The notes under the pieces are model-generated. The model was not told the origin of the DNA. It saw only the letters and a list, made by a program, of their open reading frames with translations, and made no database searches. The position numbers and the translations under genes were made by a program. A DNA stretch of 64,000 nt, taken from NCBI GenBank assembly GCA_020310875.1, contig CM035416.1:71988983-72052982 (forward strand), written 5' to 3'. Source of the DNA: Ceratopteris richardii (taxonomy: Eukaryota > Streptophyta > Polypodiopsida > Polypodiales > Pteridaceae). Shown here piece after piece: positions 21,501 through 32,262 of the stretch (the first letter of the stretch is position 1; every line of letters starts with the position of its first letter).

Positions 21501-22790
21501 CACTTCTTCCCCATGTACTCTGCTTGTCTCGCCCCGTGGCTGCTCTCTTTGTACGGATGCTCCCGGATCAGCATTGTCAGGGGAATCTTCACTGCCTGAT
21601 AGGGGAACCGTCTGCAGGAATCTTTCAAAATCAAAGTTTGGATCCTCTGTGAAGGTGGCCATAGATGCAAACTCTGCATCGGTAGGTAGTGGAGGGGCGG
21701 ATGGAGCAGGTTGTACCACCTCCCCAGCTTGAACTCCTTGAAGATGGATTGTGAACGGTGCGACCTGAGCTTCTGGTCTGGGAGAAGCTTCAGTCGTGGC
21801 CTCTTGAGGAATCATTACCTGGGAGAGCGATCCACGCATGCGTTTTGCAGGTTGGCTCCCTGACTTCCGCCCTTTGAACAACTCCAGTTGTGCATACTTT
21901 AGGGCTCTGGCAACTGGCACATCATATGCCAGACATCTATAGATAATTCTTGTAAGCGCACAACAGCCATGTAGAGTAGGCTTCCTCACTCCCCGCTTGC
22001 CTGCCTCATACACTTGGTCCAAGATCCATACAGGCATCTTAATGGGTAAGCTTCCAGTCTCTGCTAGATATAGCCCATACCATATTTTCTTGTGGGGTTG
22101 GGTGAAACGGTCCTGAGCTGGGAATGCGAAGTGTTGGAGGCACATCCGCAAAGGTATAGCGATGTTGGGGGTGAGGGCGCACATTTCTTTTAGCTTCTTG
22201 ATTCTATTGCTTTTCATCGACTCAGGTATCAAGGGGTCGCGGTCAGAAGGTACATGCATGCCATACATGTGAAGTGCTTCCCTGATTAAAGTAACATTCA
22301 ATTCGAACTTCCTCATTTCCTCCAGATTTGACAAGGAGGGCACCCAGAATGTGCCTGAATGATCTTTATCCCCTGTCGGCTTCAACGTGGCAATTAGGTA
22401 GTAGCACCTGAGGAAGTCGGGTTTAGGCAGAGCTGCACTAAAATAAGTTTGTAAACCCGCTTTTTGCCAGATATCTTGAAGTGGAGCTGCATTTTGCAAG
22501 GCTTCGAATTCTCGTGAGAAGAACTGGAAGGTCCACCATACTCCTCCACATTCCATCTTGGATTCCCAGATATGATCCGCGTCTCCCAAATCTCCTGGCA
22601 TCTCATTGAACCAGTGAGAATGCCCCTTTACTCTTTCGGTTAGGCCGTTTGGTGGATCGGGAATAGGAATTCTTCGCACATTCACGAACTCTTCGGGCCG
22701 AGCTGTTGGTGGGGCCTCCACCGGCATGGCATCCCAATTGATTTGAGCACCAGAGCCTGCCGGAGAGCTTGTGCCTGCCGCTGTTGCCAT
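18528..22790 (-). CDS. ORF3 of giant gypsy element, unknown protein, 1420 aa
   Basis: A single uninterrupted frame from ATG 22790 to a TAG beside the polypurine tract. Residues 1-335 form a conserved-looking globular region (FQFFSREFEALQN, PLPKPDFLRCYYL, CLQHFAFPAQDRF, CCALTRIIYRCLAYD). A basic patch (AKRMRG) follows. Residues 340-810 are rich in P, S and T. Residues about 810-1000 have heptad-like leucines and many Q/E, a likely coiled coil. Residues about 1066-1400 form a second region with LQYKPYF, HLKYNPC, FAIKVQNN and LYDMSTTPS. No signal peptide, transmembrane helix or furin-like site is visible, so an envelope role is unlikely. The position corresponds to the extra ORF after pol in some Athila-type elements. 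A related copy lies at 59207-63712. Function unknown. Confidence 0.85.
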   Translation of the reverse strand: MATAAGTSSPAGSGAQINWDAMPVEAPPTARPEEFVNVRRIPIPDPPNGLTERVKGHSHWFNEMPGDLGDADHIWESKMECGGVWWTFQFFSREFEALQNAAPLQDIWQKAGLQTYFSAALPKPDFLRCYYLIATLKPTGDKDHSGTFWVPSLSNLEEMRKFELNVTLIREALHMYGMHVPSDRDPLIPESMKSNRIKKLKEMCALTPNIAIPLRMCLQHFAFPAQDRFTQPHKKIWYGLYLAETGSLPIKMPVWILDQVYEAGKRGVRKPTLHGCCALTRIIYRCLAYDVPVARALKYAQLELFKGRKSGSQPAKRMRGSLSQVMIPQEATTEASPRPEAQVAPFTIHLQGVQAGEVVQPAPSAPPLPTDAEFASMATFTEDPNFDFERFLQTVPLSGSEDSPDNADPGASVQREQPRGETSRVHGEEVAQHPHDPNTQIQEGAQTNEPEDSEEEAPAYTAQLRRLYKTIKQVQRRHKMTEEANRALVNQMLQTENVDSHFVESLNLLAETCGIGEALRTMVYQENPIYDQRRIDTRPRRGKMIQMEVSTALPTIISEDVHMTSPSPTDEQEVITHVPSPPPPSIHPLEPFSTSPSEQLISTHHETIVHTSVFTSFPLPSSNTSTQIFEPHTCHPATDQTIIGHPSYLPALGQPRATSQTLSHPFPFTHTQTLSTTPLVTSSHSTQVTQPSFWTNLVNILQQVDNYNKKSLSQPHSPTFTATTITPPTIPVFTVHESRTLTSDPMDISPSTGSPTTTVIPTSPRIISLTSPFPSTVGTTSTFPFPISRPLASSTFTPAPTSFSHALNTMLEAAAQLKQEYRLLEENNKELCTLSSHLQARVTALELSNTELQQEVTALQQYQVELESTHTEKNRATEEQLRDQLARNARLQRNMALLRRHLAAAQEENKRLQQQNQDNLEAAMENTPGAPIDPAKFQALPSENIQQILQAYVNLLEAHDQLADQVKDLQKAQVPTQHQRELKEMADAATSPEPELSVTNEVLELRQQVAELKIKLLQYERPPSPPDQTIEEETVVIPVEETFEDNYEPQPLPGGRITEEGQDTYEEPPSAWMKQVEEMGHTHEECLATQMLAMKAIEETILQSEYFRHLAPRRLITSSELQYKPYFVLLADYNAEIKRVTNKCPTFATQFEPEDIPEAARKGAIFQPTWRQRLLETYPEMLRTWDHAPMHLKYNPCYGPVQRKRSWKAFAIKVQNNANCKEWLNYPAIAPPTGTPTVSYMIATIRHWMPRLHPMPDVAAQMMLKILDMMQVVLKTFRNVRNIQPSIPGFINGNYDLLYDMSTTPSIRVAYAWHARIRYLPTCYKQTFDDMFTTGFWESHSEVFAPRPTHLLHLFACEQTMHSELYTTPHPDMPGAVNWDALQRDLVRGLCIKEQEVATDLLHEYIDQTVEQRSVRGDRR

Positions 22791-23020
22791 GAGAGTAGGT
22801 TGCTTATCTGCTGGAAGAAGAAAGGCACATTAGTGTTGCATAGGAAACAAGATGTAATGGTGTTCCCTTCACAATACTAACATGACAATCCCGGAGGTCA
22901 GTGGTTAGTGGTGAAGTGTTTGTGATAGGTGTGAGTGGTGATTAGAGGTCAGTGTCATCCTAGATGCATACTTTGGTTATGCAATGGGCTCAGAATGCTC
23001 CTGTGTTAGTGTGGGCGGAT

Positions 23021-26000
23021 TTACAGAATTGGGTCAGGGGGTTTAGTACACAGTTTAATTCTCCACGCTTGGATAGAGGAGTCGTAGCTCTTAGAGCTAA
23101 AGACAGGTGAAGGTTTCTGGATGAGAGTGTGATGTATTTGGGACCTTTTGGGTACCCATTTCCAGACATTCCTAGGGCTGATGGGAGTGGGGACAGTGAG
23201 AGGTGTAGGTATCTTTTCATTTTCTGAGTTGTTGGCCACGAGTGCTGGTGAAAGTTGCTTCATCCTAGTGCCTGAAGGTGAAGTAATTTGGGCTTGTAAG
23301 CAAGCCTTGGGCACCCATATCTGTCTAGCATTAGGGGTGGCCTTCATTGACCGCTTAGGAACCCAAATAGAAATGGTATGCCTAGGGGTTATCCTAGGGG
23401 GCTTCTTCACTTTGTTCCTTGATGGTGAGGCACGTTTCTTGTCTCCTTGAGAGTCTGCTATTAGAGCTGTGGGTTTTCCATCCTTGCGTATCCAGATCTG
23501 CTTCACGCCACGAGATGCTCCATGTTGCACGGGTTGGCGCTCCTGCCTCTTGATCAGCAGCCTCCTTCGTGTCGAGTGATGTTCGGTCTGCTCGTTTAGA
23601 ATCTTCTTTGGGTCAGTTAGGAACTCCTTATTGGCTCCTGTACCTTCAGTAAGATTGACAATCCTCTGCACCATAGAAGTTTGTTCAAGAACAACATTGT
23701 TATCTTCATGTGGATTCCTGGAGGGACCAGGAGTTGGTGCCTGTTCTATTGGTTTGAGTGCTTGATTTTCTAATTCAATCGTGAGACGGCTTTGGCCTAC
23801 CCAAGCATGAAGAAGTCCACTTCTTAGGTTGAGGTTGACTGCATGATCGTAGATCCAGTCTTGGCCCAGGACCAGAGGTTCGGTCAGATCCTCGTCTTCA
23901 CACACTAGCACTTTTGCTGGCATGAGGACCTCTTGTATGTAGAGGGGAAGATCCACCTCTCCCATGCAAGGGGTTTCAACACCTCCTAATCCTATCAGAT
24001 ATGCTTCTAGGGGTTTTACCTCCAATTGCAGCTGCTGGCAATAAGAAAGCCGAACTGCACTTGTGGCTGCTCCTGAATCAATTAATGCTCTCACGTTTGT
24101 TGTGCTGTCTCTTTGTCCTATTTCTAGGGTCACAAAAGGTCGTTGGTCCACTATCTTATGGGTACGTTCACCTGAAGCCTCGCACATGACCATGTGATAG
24201 CCTGGAGACTCTTGAGTGTCAGTCACAGGCTGATCCCTCCCTTGTCTCCTCAACTTCATTCGTCTGATACGCTCTAAGGCCTCTGCCTGTGCTTCTTCTC
24301 GAATTCGTTTTTCCTCCTCTTTACGTTGCTTAGCAGTTTTGAGTCGACTTAGCATTTCCTCCGTGAGGGGTTCCTGATACAGCTTGACTCTGCATCCGCT
24401 AATATAGTTTGGGAGAACATTCCCCTCTAAAGTGGCTAGTTGTACTGCTCCACTCGTGGAGATCCTATTGATGATCATAGGTCCGTAGCCTCTCTTTTCT
24501 AGCTTTCTTGCGTGTTGTTTCAATGTGTAGACTAAAACTAGATCTCCTGCTTTCAAGCCCTTATCCTTCACATGGGCATCAAAGTATGCCTTTTGTCGTT
24601 TCTTTGCAGCATAGATGCCTGCTGCTGCTCGTAGCCTCGTCTCACCTAAATGGTCTAGATCAAAGATCCTAGAGGACAACTCATGTCCATTCCACTCATG
24701 CTCTTGTGCTACTCTTAAAGCTGGAATTAGGAAATCTAATGGTAGCACCGCATTCTGTCCGAAGACCATCTGAAATGGTGTGGCATTGAGTACCGTTTTG
24801 TAGGCAACTCGGTATGCCCAAACAGCATGATGAAGTTGTTTGTCCCAATCAGAGCGTTTATTATTTACAAGTTTCGTCAATACGTTACATAGGATCTTAT
24901 TCGTGCTCTCGGCTTGTCCGTTAGCTTGTGGGTGATAGGGGGCAGACTTCTTATGTATCACCATGAATTCTTGAAGGAGATTTTCAATGACCTCGTTCAA
25001 GAAGTGCGTACCTCTATCACTAACCAACTCTATTGGTAACCCATATCTAGTGAACACATTTTCGAATAAGAATTTAGCCGTCGTTTGAGCATCATTCTTC
25101 GTCGTGGCTTTTACTTCCACCCACTTTGTAAGGTAATCTGTAGCTACAATAATATATTCTGCATGGGAGTTTCTAGCTGGGGGATTGATGGGACCTACAA
25201 AGTCTATACCCCACTTTGAAAATGCACGTCCTCCCATCATTGGCCTTAAAGGCATTTCATCTTTTCTTATCGGATATTGGGCACGTTGGCATGTGTCACA
25301 ACTCTTCACATAAGTATGTGCATCCATATGAAGAGTGGGCCACCAAAGCCCTGAGAATAGAATGGTCTTAATTACTCTGTCAGGCCCAAAGTGTCCACCT
25401 GCAGCACCGCTGTGTGCAGCTTCTAAGACTTTCAAATAGTCTGATTCATGAATGCACAGTCTTAGGTAACCATCCTTGCCTCTTCGATATAGGTTGTCTC
25501 CTACTAAGGCATAGTCTTGAACCTCTTGCTCCATGCTCCGTCTTCTTGCATGACTAGCCTGTTTGGGTAAGGTTCCCGATCTCATGAACTCGACCAATGG
25601 ACCACTCCAATCCGGGATTAATGACACGTGATAAAGAGTGGCATGTTCCACTGGGGGTCTCTTCTGGCACACTGAACAATTGTGGATCCACTCTTGTATT
25701 TCTTTGTCCATGCTAGGCCAATACACTCCTAAGTGTCTTAGATTCTGCAATGTTCGTTGTTTAGAGTAGTGATTTCCTAGCAATCCCTCATGGGCTTGTT
25801 GCAACCAACTAGTATGTTCATCGTCCTCGACACAACAAGCTAATACGCCCTCGGTGTCTTGCCTGTACATACTTCTGGCCAATATTTGATACTTTAGTGA
25901 TTTTACAATTTCCTCTTTGCTTGTTTTCACATTCTTATTTGCAGGCCCGAAGGTTAGGACTGGTACCAGCTTATTTGCCCATTTAGGAACAACTTCTAAA

Positions 26001-29000
26001 TTGAAAAGATAAGCATCGGGCAATTCATCAGACACTCCTTGCGGTGACTCTCCTGAAGTGATACGAGAAAGATGGTCTGCCCTAAGATGGGTTCTACCTT
26101 TCCTGACAACAACTTCAAAGTCGTATTCCATTAGTAAGAGGAACCATCTTACTAAGCGGCCTGTATTGCAAGGTTTATTGACCAAATATAGTAAAGCTTG
26201 ATGATCAGTGAAAAACTTGAACTTATTGGCCAATAGATAGTGTCTAAACTTCTTCACAGCATATACCATGCCTAAGCCTTCTCTCTCCGTTGTGGTGTAA
26301 TTTCGTTCAGCTGCATTTAATTGCCTACTAGCATATGCTATTGGCAAATCTAGGTTTCCTTCACCTGTGGGTTGTGCTAGCACACATCCTATTGCATGCT
26401 TGGAGGCATCTACATGGACATGGAAGGGTTTGCTCCAATCAGGAGTAGTCAATATTGGTGCTGTGCACAAACGTCTTTTCAGCTCGTTGAAGGAAGTCTC
26501 GCATTCCTCGTTCCACTCAAAATTTGTTAACAACCCATAAAGAGGTTTAGCTATGATGGCATACATGTGGATAAACCTACGGTAATATCCACAATGGCCC
26601 ATAAAGGCTTGTACCTCTTTAACATTCCTTGGTCTCGGCAACTCTGCTATTGCTCTTACTTTGTCTTCATCTGTTGAAATTCCATTCTTAGAAACAATGT
26701 GACCTAAGATCTTACCTTGTCGTACCATGAACACACACTTCTCTGGGTTTAGACACACTCGATAATCTCTACACTTGTTGAAGATTTGTCTGAGCTCAGG
26801 GATGTGGTAACTTCTTTCTTGGGAATGAGCGCATAAATCATCCACATATACTTCTAAGCTCTTTCGCAAGAACTTTTTGAAGACATGACACATGAGTCTT
26901 TGGAATGTTGCAGGTGCATTGGTGAGCCTGAATGGCATCACACGAAATGCAAAGATTCCCCATTCTGTGGCAAAGGCCGTTTTGTGTTGATCTTCGGGGG
27001 CAATGGCTACTTGCTTGTAACCTGAAAATCCATCAAGGAAGCTATAAACTTCCTTGCCTACAACACGCTCCAAAAGATGTTCGGTGATTGGAAGTGGATA
27101 GCTATCTCTGATCGTAGCGGCATTAACTTTTTTTAGGTTAATGCACACTCGCAATTTCCCATTCTTCTTGGGCACCACTACAATGGGGGACACCCATTCA
27201 GTGTGCTCAATCTCATAGATGAATCCAGCTTCAATCAGCCTGTCAATTTCCTCCTTTATTTTGGCTGCATAATTGTCATTATATGTGTAGGGCATTTGTT
27301 TGGTGGGCTTGGCATCAGCGGTCATCGGAATCGTATGAGAGCAAATCTCTGGATCTACTCCTTTCAAGTCTTTATAGTGCCATGCGAACACATCCCTATA
27401 TTCCCTTAATAGAGCTACAAGCTCTGCTTCTTCTTTTGCACTTAGGTCATCTCCTATGTACGTACATCGTTCTTCGTTCCCTTCAATGGTCACTACAATT
27501 TTTTTGGTCTTTTCTTTATTGTCATATGCTTCTCCTATAATGGCCTCTCTCTTAGGCATTCGTACCAAAATTTTTCGGTCTTCCACTTCATATTTCTTGA
27601 AATTTTCTGGTACTTCAAACAATGATTCTTCCTCTTCTTGTTTCACTGCTTTTCTTTTCTTTTTCTCTTGACCCCCTTCACTTCCTTCTTTTGAATTTAT
27701 CGTTTTAATACTTGTGAGGGGTTCTTCTTCTTTTTGGGTTAACACTCCTATATCTTCTAAATAGTGTTCCTCTGAGTCAAAGTAAGTATCCATCACAATG
27801 GATTCTAGATCATCGTCATTCTCTTCTTCTTCTATGAACTCACTAGGATCAGGCTCTTCCAACAGGGGCTGACACATGAACACTGAAATATCATAACCCT
27901 CCTCATCACAATGAGGCGTCCATTGTTCTTCATTGACTGCAATGTCCATGGTAGCTAAGATTTCTGCCCAACCATGAGGCTCAAATTCCTCATCTAGAAA
28001 TATCATCGGTGTATAGGCTGGGTCTTTTATTGGTCTATCTCCTGGGGGAGTTCCTTCTTCTCTCGCTTTTAGGCGCTTTTCCTCTTCCTCTGCGACCTTG
28101 CACATCCACAAGTGAGTATCTTCATGCAGCCATGATGGATCAGGTGAACTTCCAGAATGCACGGAGATAGAATCTTCTTCCGCTTTGTGGATAGGATTCC
28201 ACTGTAGGGGTGGTACATCTCTGAAGGTGTAATCCTTCAGATTGACCTTGGTGGTGACCCCTAAGTGCTGTAAGTACAAGGAGTTGGTTCCCCAATCCTG
28301 TACTATTTGCAATTGTCGTAGGAAGGGTCTTCCTACGATCATCTCGTAAACATTATTTTTCTCAAAGTCACATATAGCAAATGTATGTTCAAACTCTACA
28401 CCACAAGTGGTTAGAGTTATCCCTTCAAGCAATCCGAGAGGTCTTTCAAAATGACCATCTGCCATTTGAAGTTTCATTCTCGTTGGTCTTAAGGTGGGTT
28501 TGCCCCATCGCTTCCACAAGGAGGTGGTCGCAATAGCAACACCAGCACCTGAATCCACAATTGCTTTGGTTGTGTAACCTTGATAGGTGAGCGGAAGATA
28601 AGTGTTACCTTCTTCACCTTCGCTCATGTCCCCTATCTTGTCGAGAGGTATCTCTGGAACTTTTTGCTTAGAGCCTACTTTTGGTATATTGGATTCAAGT
28701 TCTGGAACATGATCCTTCACATGATTCCAGAGCTCCGGTTTTGCCTTGAGCAGCTCCTCTACAATGAGATGACATTGAACCTTAGTGTTCTTCACAACAT
28801 CAGTGTTTCTTGGAATCACTGAGTCTTCATTTCTTACCAATATTGTGGGAGCTCTTATCTGGAGAGATTCAGATTCCCATGGGCCTGTGAAATGAGGCAA
28901 CTCTTGTAAAGAATTAGATTCAAAATCTAATCTCTCATCCTCTTGTTGCTCTGTTTGATCTCCATAGATAGACGGAATGTCTTGGGGAAATTGATCATGA

Positions 29001-29790
29001 AGATCATCAATCTCAGGAATAGGAGGGGAATCACCCTTCTCCTTGGCCCATTTCTCTTCTTGTATTTCCCGCAAGAACTCTTGAGAGTACTGTTGCATTG
29101 AAGGAGGTGTTCCAGCATCCGTGGAATTAGGAACATAAGCTCCCATTGGTGGTGAGCTTCCTCTTTCAACAACTGGTTGAGCTTGTGGAGGTAAAGAATC
29201 TTGTGATTTGTTTACCAACTGCTCTAATCTTTCTAGTAAGCCGTGGAAATGCAAATCCGGCTTGACAGAGTTTGTCTGATTGAACTTTTGACTAGTCTCA
29301 AGTATAGCTTGAGCTTGTTCTACCATTTTCATGCACATTTTCATCCGTTCAATCTCTAAATCTGCTCTAGGGTAACTCTTGTCTAGCTTTGCAGCTGTTG
29401 GCCCTTCTTGAAGTCGAGCCTGGTAGGCCTTGAACATCATGTCCAAGCCTTCAGGAGTGGGATCCGCTAATACTGATCCTACTCGGGGTGGTGGGTGGGT
29501 TACGTGGGGTGTATTAAAGGGTGGAGGAATGGAGGGTGATGGGGATGGTTGCGGTGGGAATGTGTGAGAGTGCGGTTGAGATGTGATCTCTATGATTTTT
29601 GCCTTGGTTTCTCTCAAGCTTTCTTCAAGTTCGTTTATCTTTTTTGCCCATTGCTTCTTCATTCTTTCACGACTATCCTTCCAGGCTCTAGTCCTCTTTT
29701 TGGTTATGCTCTCTGTTTCACTCACCTCGGGGCTCTTTTCCTGACCAACACCTTGGTGTTGTTGAAGTGCCTGGGCTCTTGTGGTGGAGT
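23021..29790 (-). CDS. E1 Pol: PR, RT, RNase H, two H2C2, IN, second PR
   Basis: The 2234-codon frame (29725-23021, opened by GTG) actually extends upstream to about 29790, matching the related element. Approximate domains: coiled/proline-rich linker 1-360; retropepsin with VDSGAG near 390; RT 800-1000 with YVDD near 960; RNase H about 1095-1220 (HVDASKHAIG, TDHQALL); H2C2 module 1311-1354 (CSVC); a second H2C2 module 1437-1480 (CDTC); integrase core 1503-1615 (WGIDFVGP, SDRGTHF, NGQAEST). After integrase comes a basic helix-rich linker, then a second retropepsin-like domain 1862-1960 (ALIDSGAATSA, VLGQDW). The tail has four Trp motifs of IWVPK type. It is read in the -1 frame relative to gag because of a small deletion, so E1 Pol may not be made. 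Confidence 0.92.
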
Positions 29791-32262
29791 GGAAGTCACA
29801 CTCCCTGTGGGGTCTACAACTAACCCAACAACATTGATAGGAGTGATTTTAGGCATGTTATTAGGGTTCTTTGGGCAATCTCGTAGGAGATGTTCCTTCC
29901 CGCAGTCTTGACAGAACCCCTGAATGGTTACTGGTTGAGGTTGTGTAGGGACAGGCAGTGGACAATCACGTATAAGGTGATCTCCCTGACATCTGAAGCA
30001 TGGTCCTCTAGGAAATGGGGTTCGTACCTGCCTAGGTTGAGGTCTAGAGTTGGGGTTTGTGTACATGACATTAGCATACTCAGGTTCCCCACTATTTTCA
30101 CTTGGGTCCTCATAATAGTATGACTCGTTAGGCTCGGGTGACTGCATGTAGTAAGCCTGTGGGCTATCAATATGTGTGGAGTCAAAACTATGGTCACTTG
30201 GATCACTGTCTGATAGCAATGGGGTGATTGGGACTATGGCTCTATTCGGATTTTCTTCAGCAGATGCATATTTCACTGGGATCGCATTGGTTGGTGCAGG
30301 GGGTTGCTGTACTAGGACTGGTTGAGGTCTCTGCTGCCCTTGATACGGTGGCTGATAAGTTGGCTGTGGTCTGTTGTATTGTTGTGGTGGGTATTGATTC
30401 TGGTATCTACCCTCTTGTGGATATGTCTGAGGGTAATTTTGCCTAACAGTTTGTTTGTTATATGGGCAGTCTTGTGCAGTGTGGTTGGTGTACCTGCGCT
30501 CTATGGTGCAGTACTGGCTACTAGGATTCGCCTGGGGTTGGGCCATAATGGGACATACACTTGCCATATGGTCGCCGCCACAATTGTAACACCGCTTAAC
30601 TGGGGCGAATCTCGGAATTTGTTTGCTAGAGACACCTAGTTTTCGGGCTACCTTCTCTGCAAGTTCCTCAATGGATGTGGATTGGCCAGATGTCAGGTTA
30701 CTAGAGCTATCAGAATCCTTATAGATTTTTGATAGTTCTAATTCCTCACCTAGATTGTCCTCAATGTCTATGCACATTCGCACACACTCTTCTATCGTTC
30801 TAGGGTCCTTCAGATACACATATGACCTGAGCTTGGTGCTCAACAATCCATCCAAGAACAAGGCCACTTGTTTGGCTGATGTGGGTAACTCCGGCATTGG
30901 ACATCTCTCCAGGTACTGCCTAAATCTCCTTCCAGCTAGTCTGACCGTCTCTTGAGGTGTTTGTTTGAAGCTATGAATTAGTGAGGAGGTATTATGCCTG
31001 ATTCCACTCTTAGAAAACTCAACGATAAATGCCTCTAAGAGCTGGTCTATGTTTCTAAAATGCCTCTCGTTTAGTGGTTGAAACCATGTAAGGGCAGTGT
31101 TCCTAAGGGTTAGACCGAAAGCATTATATTGTGTGAATAGGTCCTCTACTTGTTCAGCTTTCAATACTTGCCGAAATTCTGCCACATGGTCATAAGGGTC
31201 TCCCGTGCCATCGAAATAATTCTTCATGGACTTCACCAGTTGAGTTGGTCGCAGAGTCCTAGTGTGTTCTCTCGGCCTTGGCAAAGGAAAACCGTCAGTA
31301 TCCCTTTGATTCCATGGGGTTCTATGTCTCTCAGGGTCCACTCTATTCCTTTCTGTTCCCGTTCTTTCTCTTCCCAGGGAGTTGGCAAAACCTACCTCAG
31401 GTTTGTCTCTACTTCTATCTCTTTGAGCTCCATGAGCTTGGGAGGTCCCAGCTCCTTGGTGACCAAAGGACACATTAGACCTTGGTTGGGGAAAAACAAA
31501 TTCACCCTTCCATGTGTAGGCATGTCTGCCATGCTCAGTGACCATGAAGATTCTCTCTGATGCATTGTCTAGGTAGGTTACTTGGCCTGGGCTATCAGGG
31601 TCTTTAAACTCATAGATTGTGAGGGCACTCACTTCCTGGGGTTGAGCAGATTTGTATCTCCAAAAAGCCTCATTGGTTTCTCGGTTTAAAAGCAGATCTA
31701 TGCTTTTATTATCCTGTGGAATCCACTCTGGAGTCATGATTCTGGTCAAGATAGATTTACCACGGGGAGTTCTTGGCTCTCTCTCTAAGTTCCCTTGCTC
31801 TATATCACCCATGTCGGTCTCCGCAATCACATTTCCAAACTCATCAGTTCTATCAGGAAGAGTGGTGACTACATATATAGTCCCCTCTTTATCTAGGTAT
31901 GCTCCATTCTCAAACTTGACTACCGGGTGGTCTAATCCATGGGGTTGATCGGGGTTCTTAATCTGGACCACCGATCTTCTCAGGCCATCTTCATAGATGC
32001 GAGCACCTAGACGATTCGTCCTTATATATTCCAATTGAGTCTTGTATGGTCCTTCTGGTTTTTCTAGATAGGCCAATCCTGAACTACCTACTGGTCTCTC
32101 CATGTGATAGGACATCTCAGAATCACTTGTTTCTGATCTGGGCGTGTATGGGTAATCACTCAACTATTGGGCCCAAGACCTGGCAGTGTGATTGACACTA
32201 GCTTCAGAAGATCTGAGGCTTTGTCTGTCTCGGCCTAAGTGTGTGCCTGATCTAAGGTTCAT
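29722..32262 (-). pseudogene. E1 gag with one nonsense codon
   Basis: The probable start is ATG 32262 (MNLRSG, a common gypsy Gag beginning). A TAG at 32166-32164 replaces the CAG present at the same place in the second element; beyond it the frame is open for 813 codons to 29722. An N-terminal region of about 280 residues of unknown fold (KTQLEYIRTNRLGARIYEDG and following) precedes a Retrotrans_gag-like capsid block (NYFDGTGDPYDHVAEF, LTWFQPL, ETVRLAGRRFRQYLERCP). Three zinc knuckles follow (CYNCGGDHMASVC, CFRCQGDHLIRDC, CQDCGKEHLLRDC), all with one residue fewer before His than the classical spacing. In the related element Gag and Pol are in one frame; here a deletion near 29795 shifts it. 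Confidence 0.88.

Noticed and set aside
18528..22790. ORF3 as a retroviral-type envelope gene
   Set aside because: No signal peptide, transmembrane segment or cleavage site is visible; position alone is not enough.
23021..29725. Chromodomain at the Pol C-terminus
   Set aside because: The sequence after integrase contains a retropepsin-like fold and Trp motifs; no chromodomain-like aromatic pattern was seen.
29722..29725. Programmed -1 frameshift between gag and pol
   Set aside because: The related element has one continuous frame and E1 has lost bases just upstream, so mutation explains the shift.
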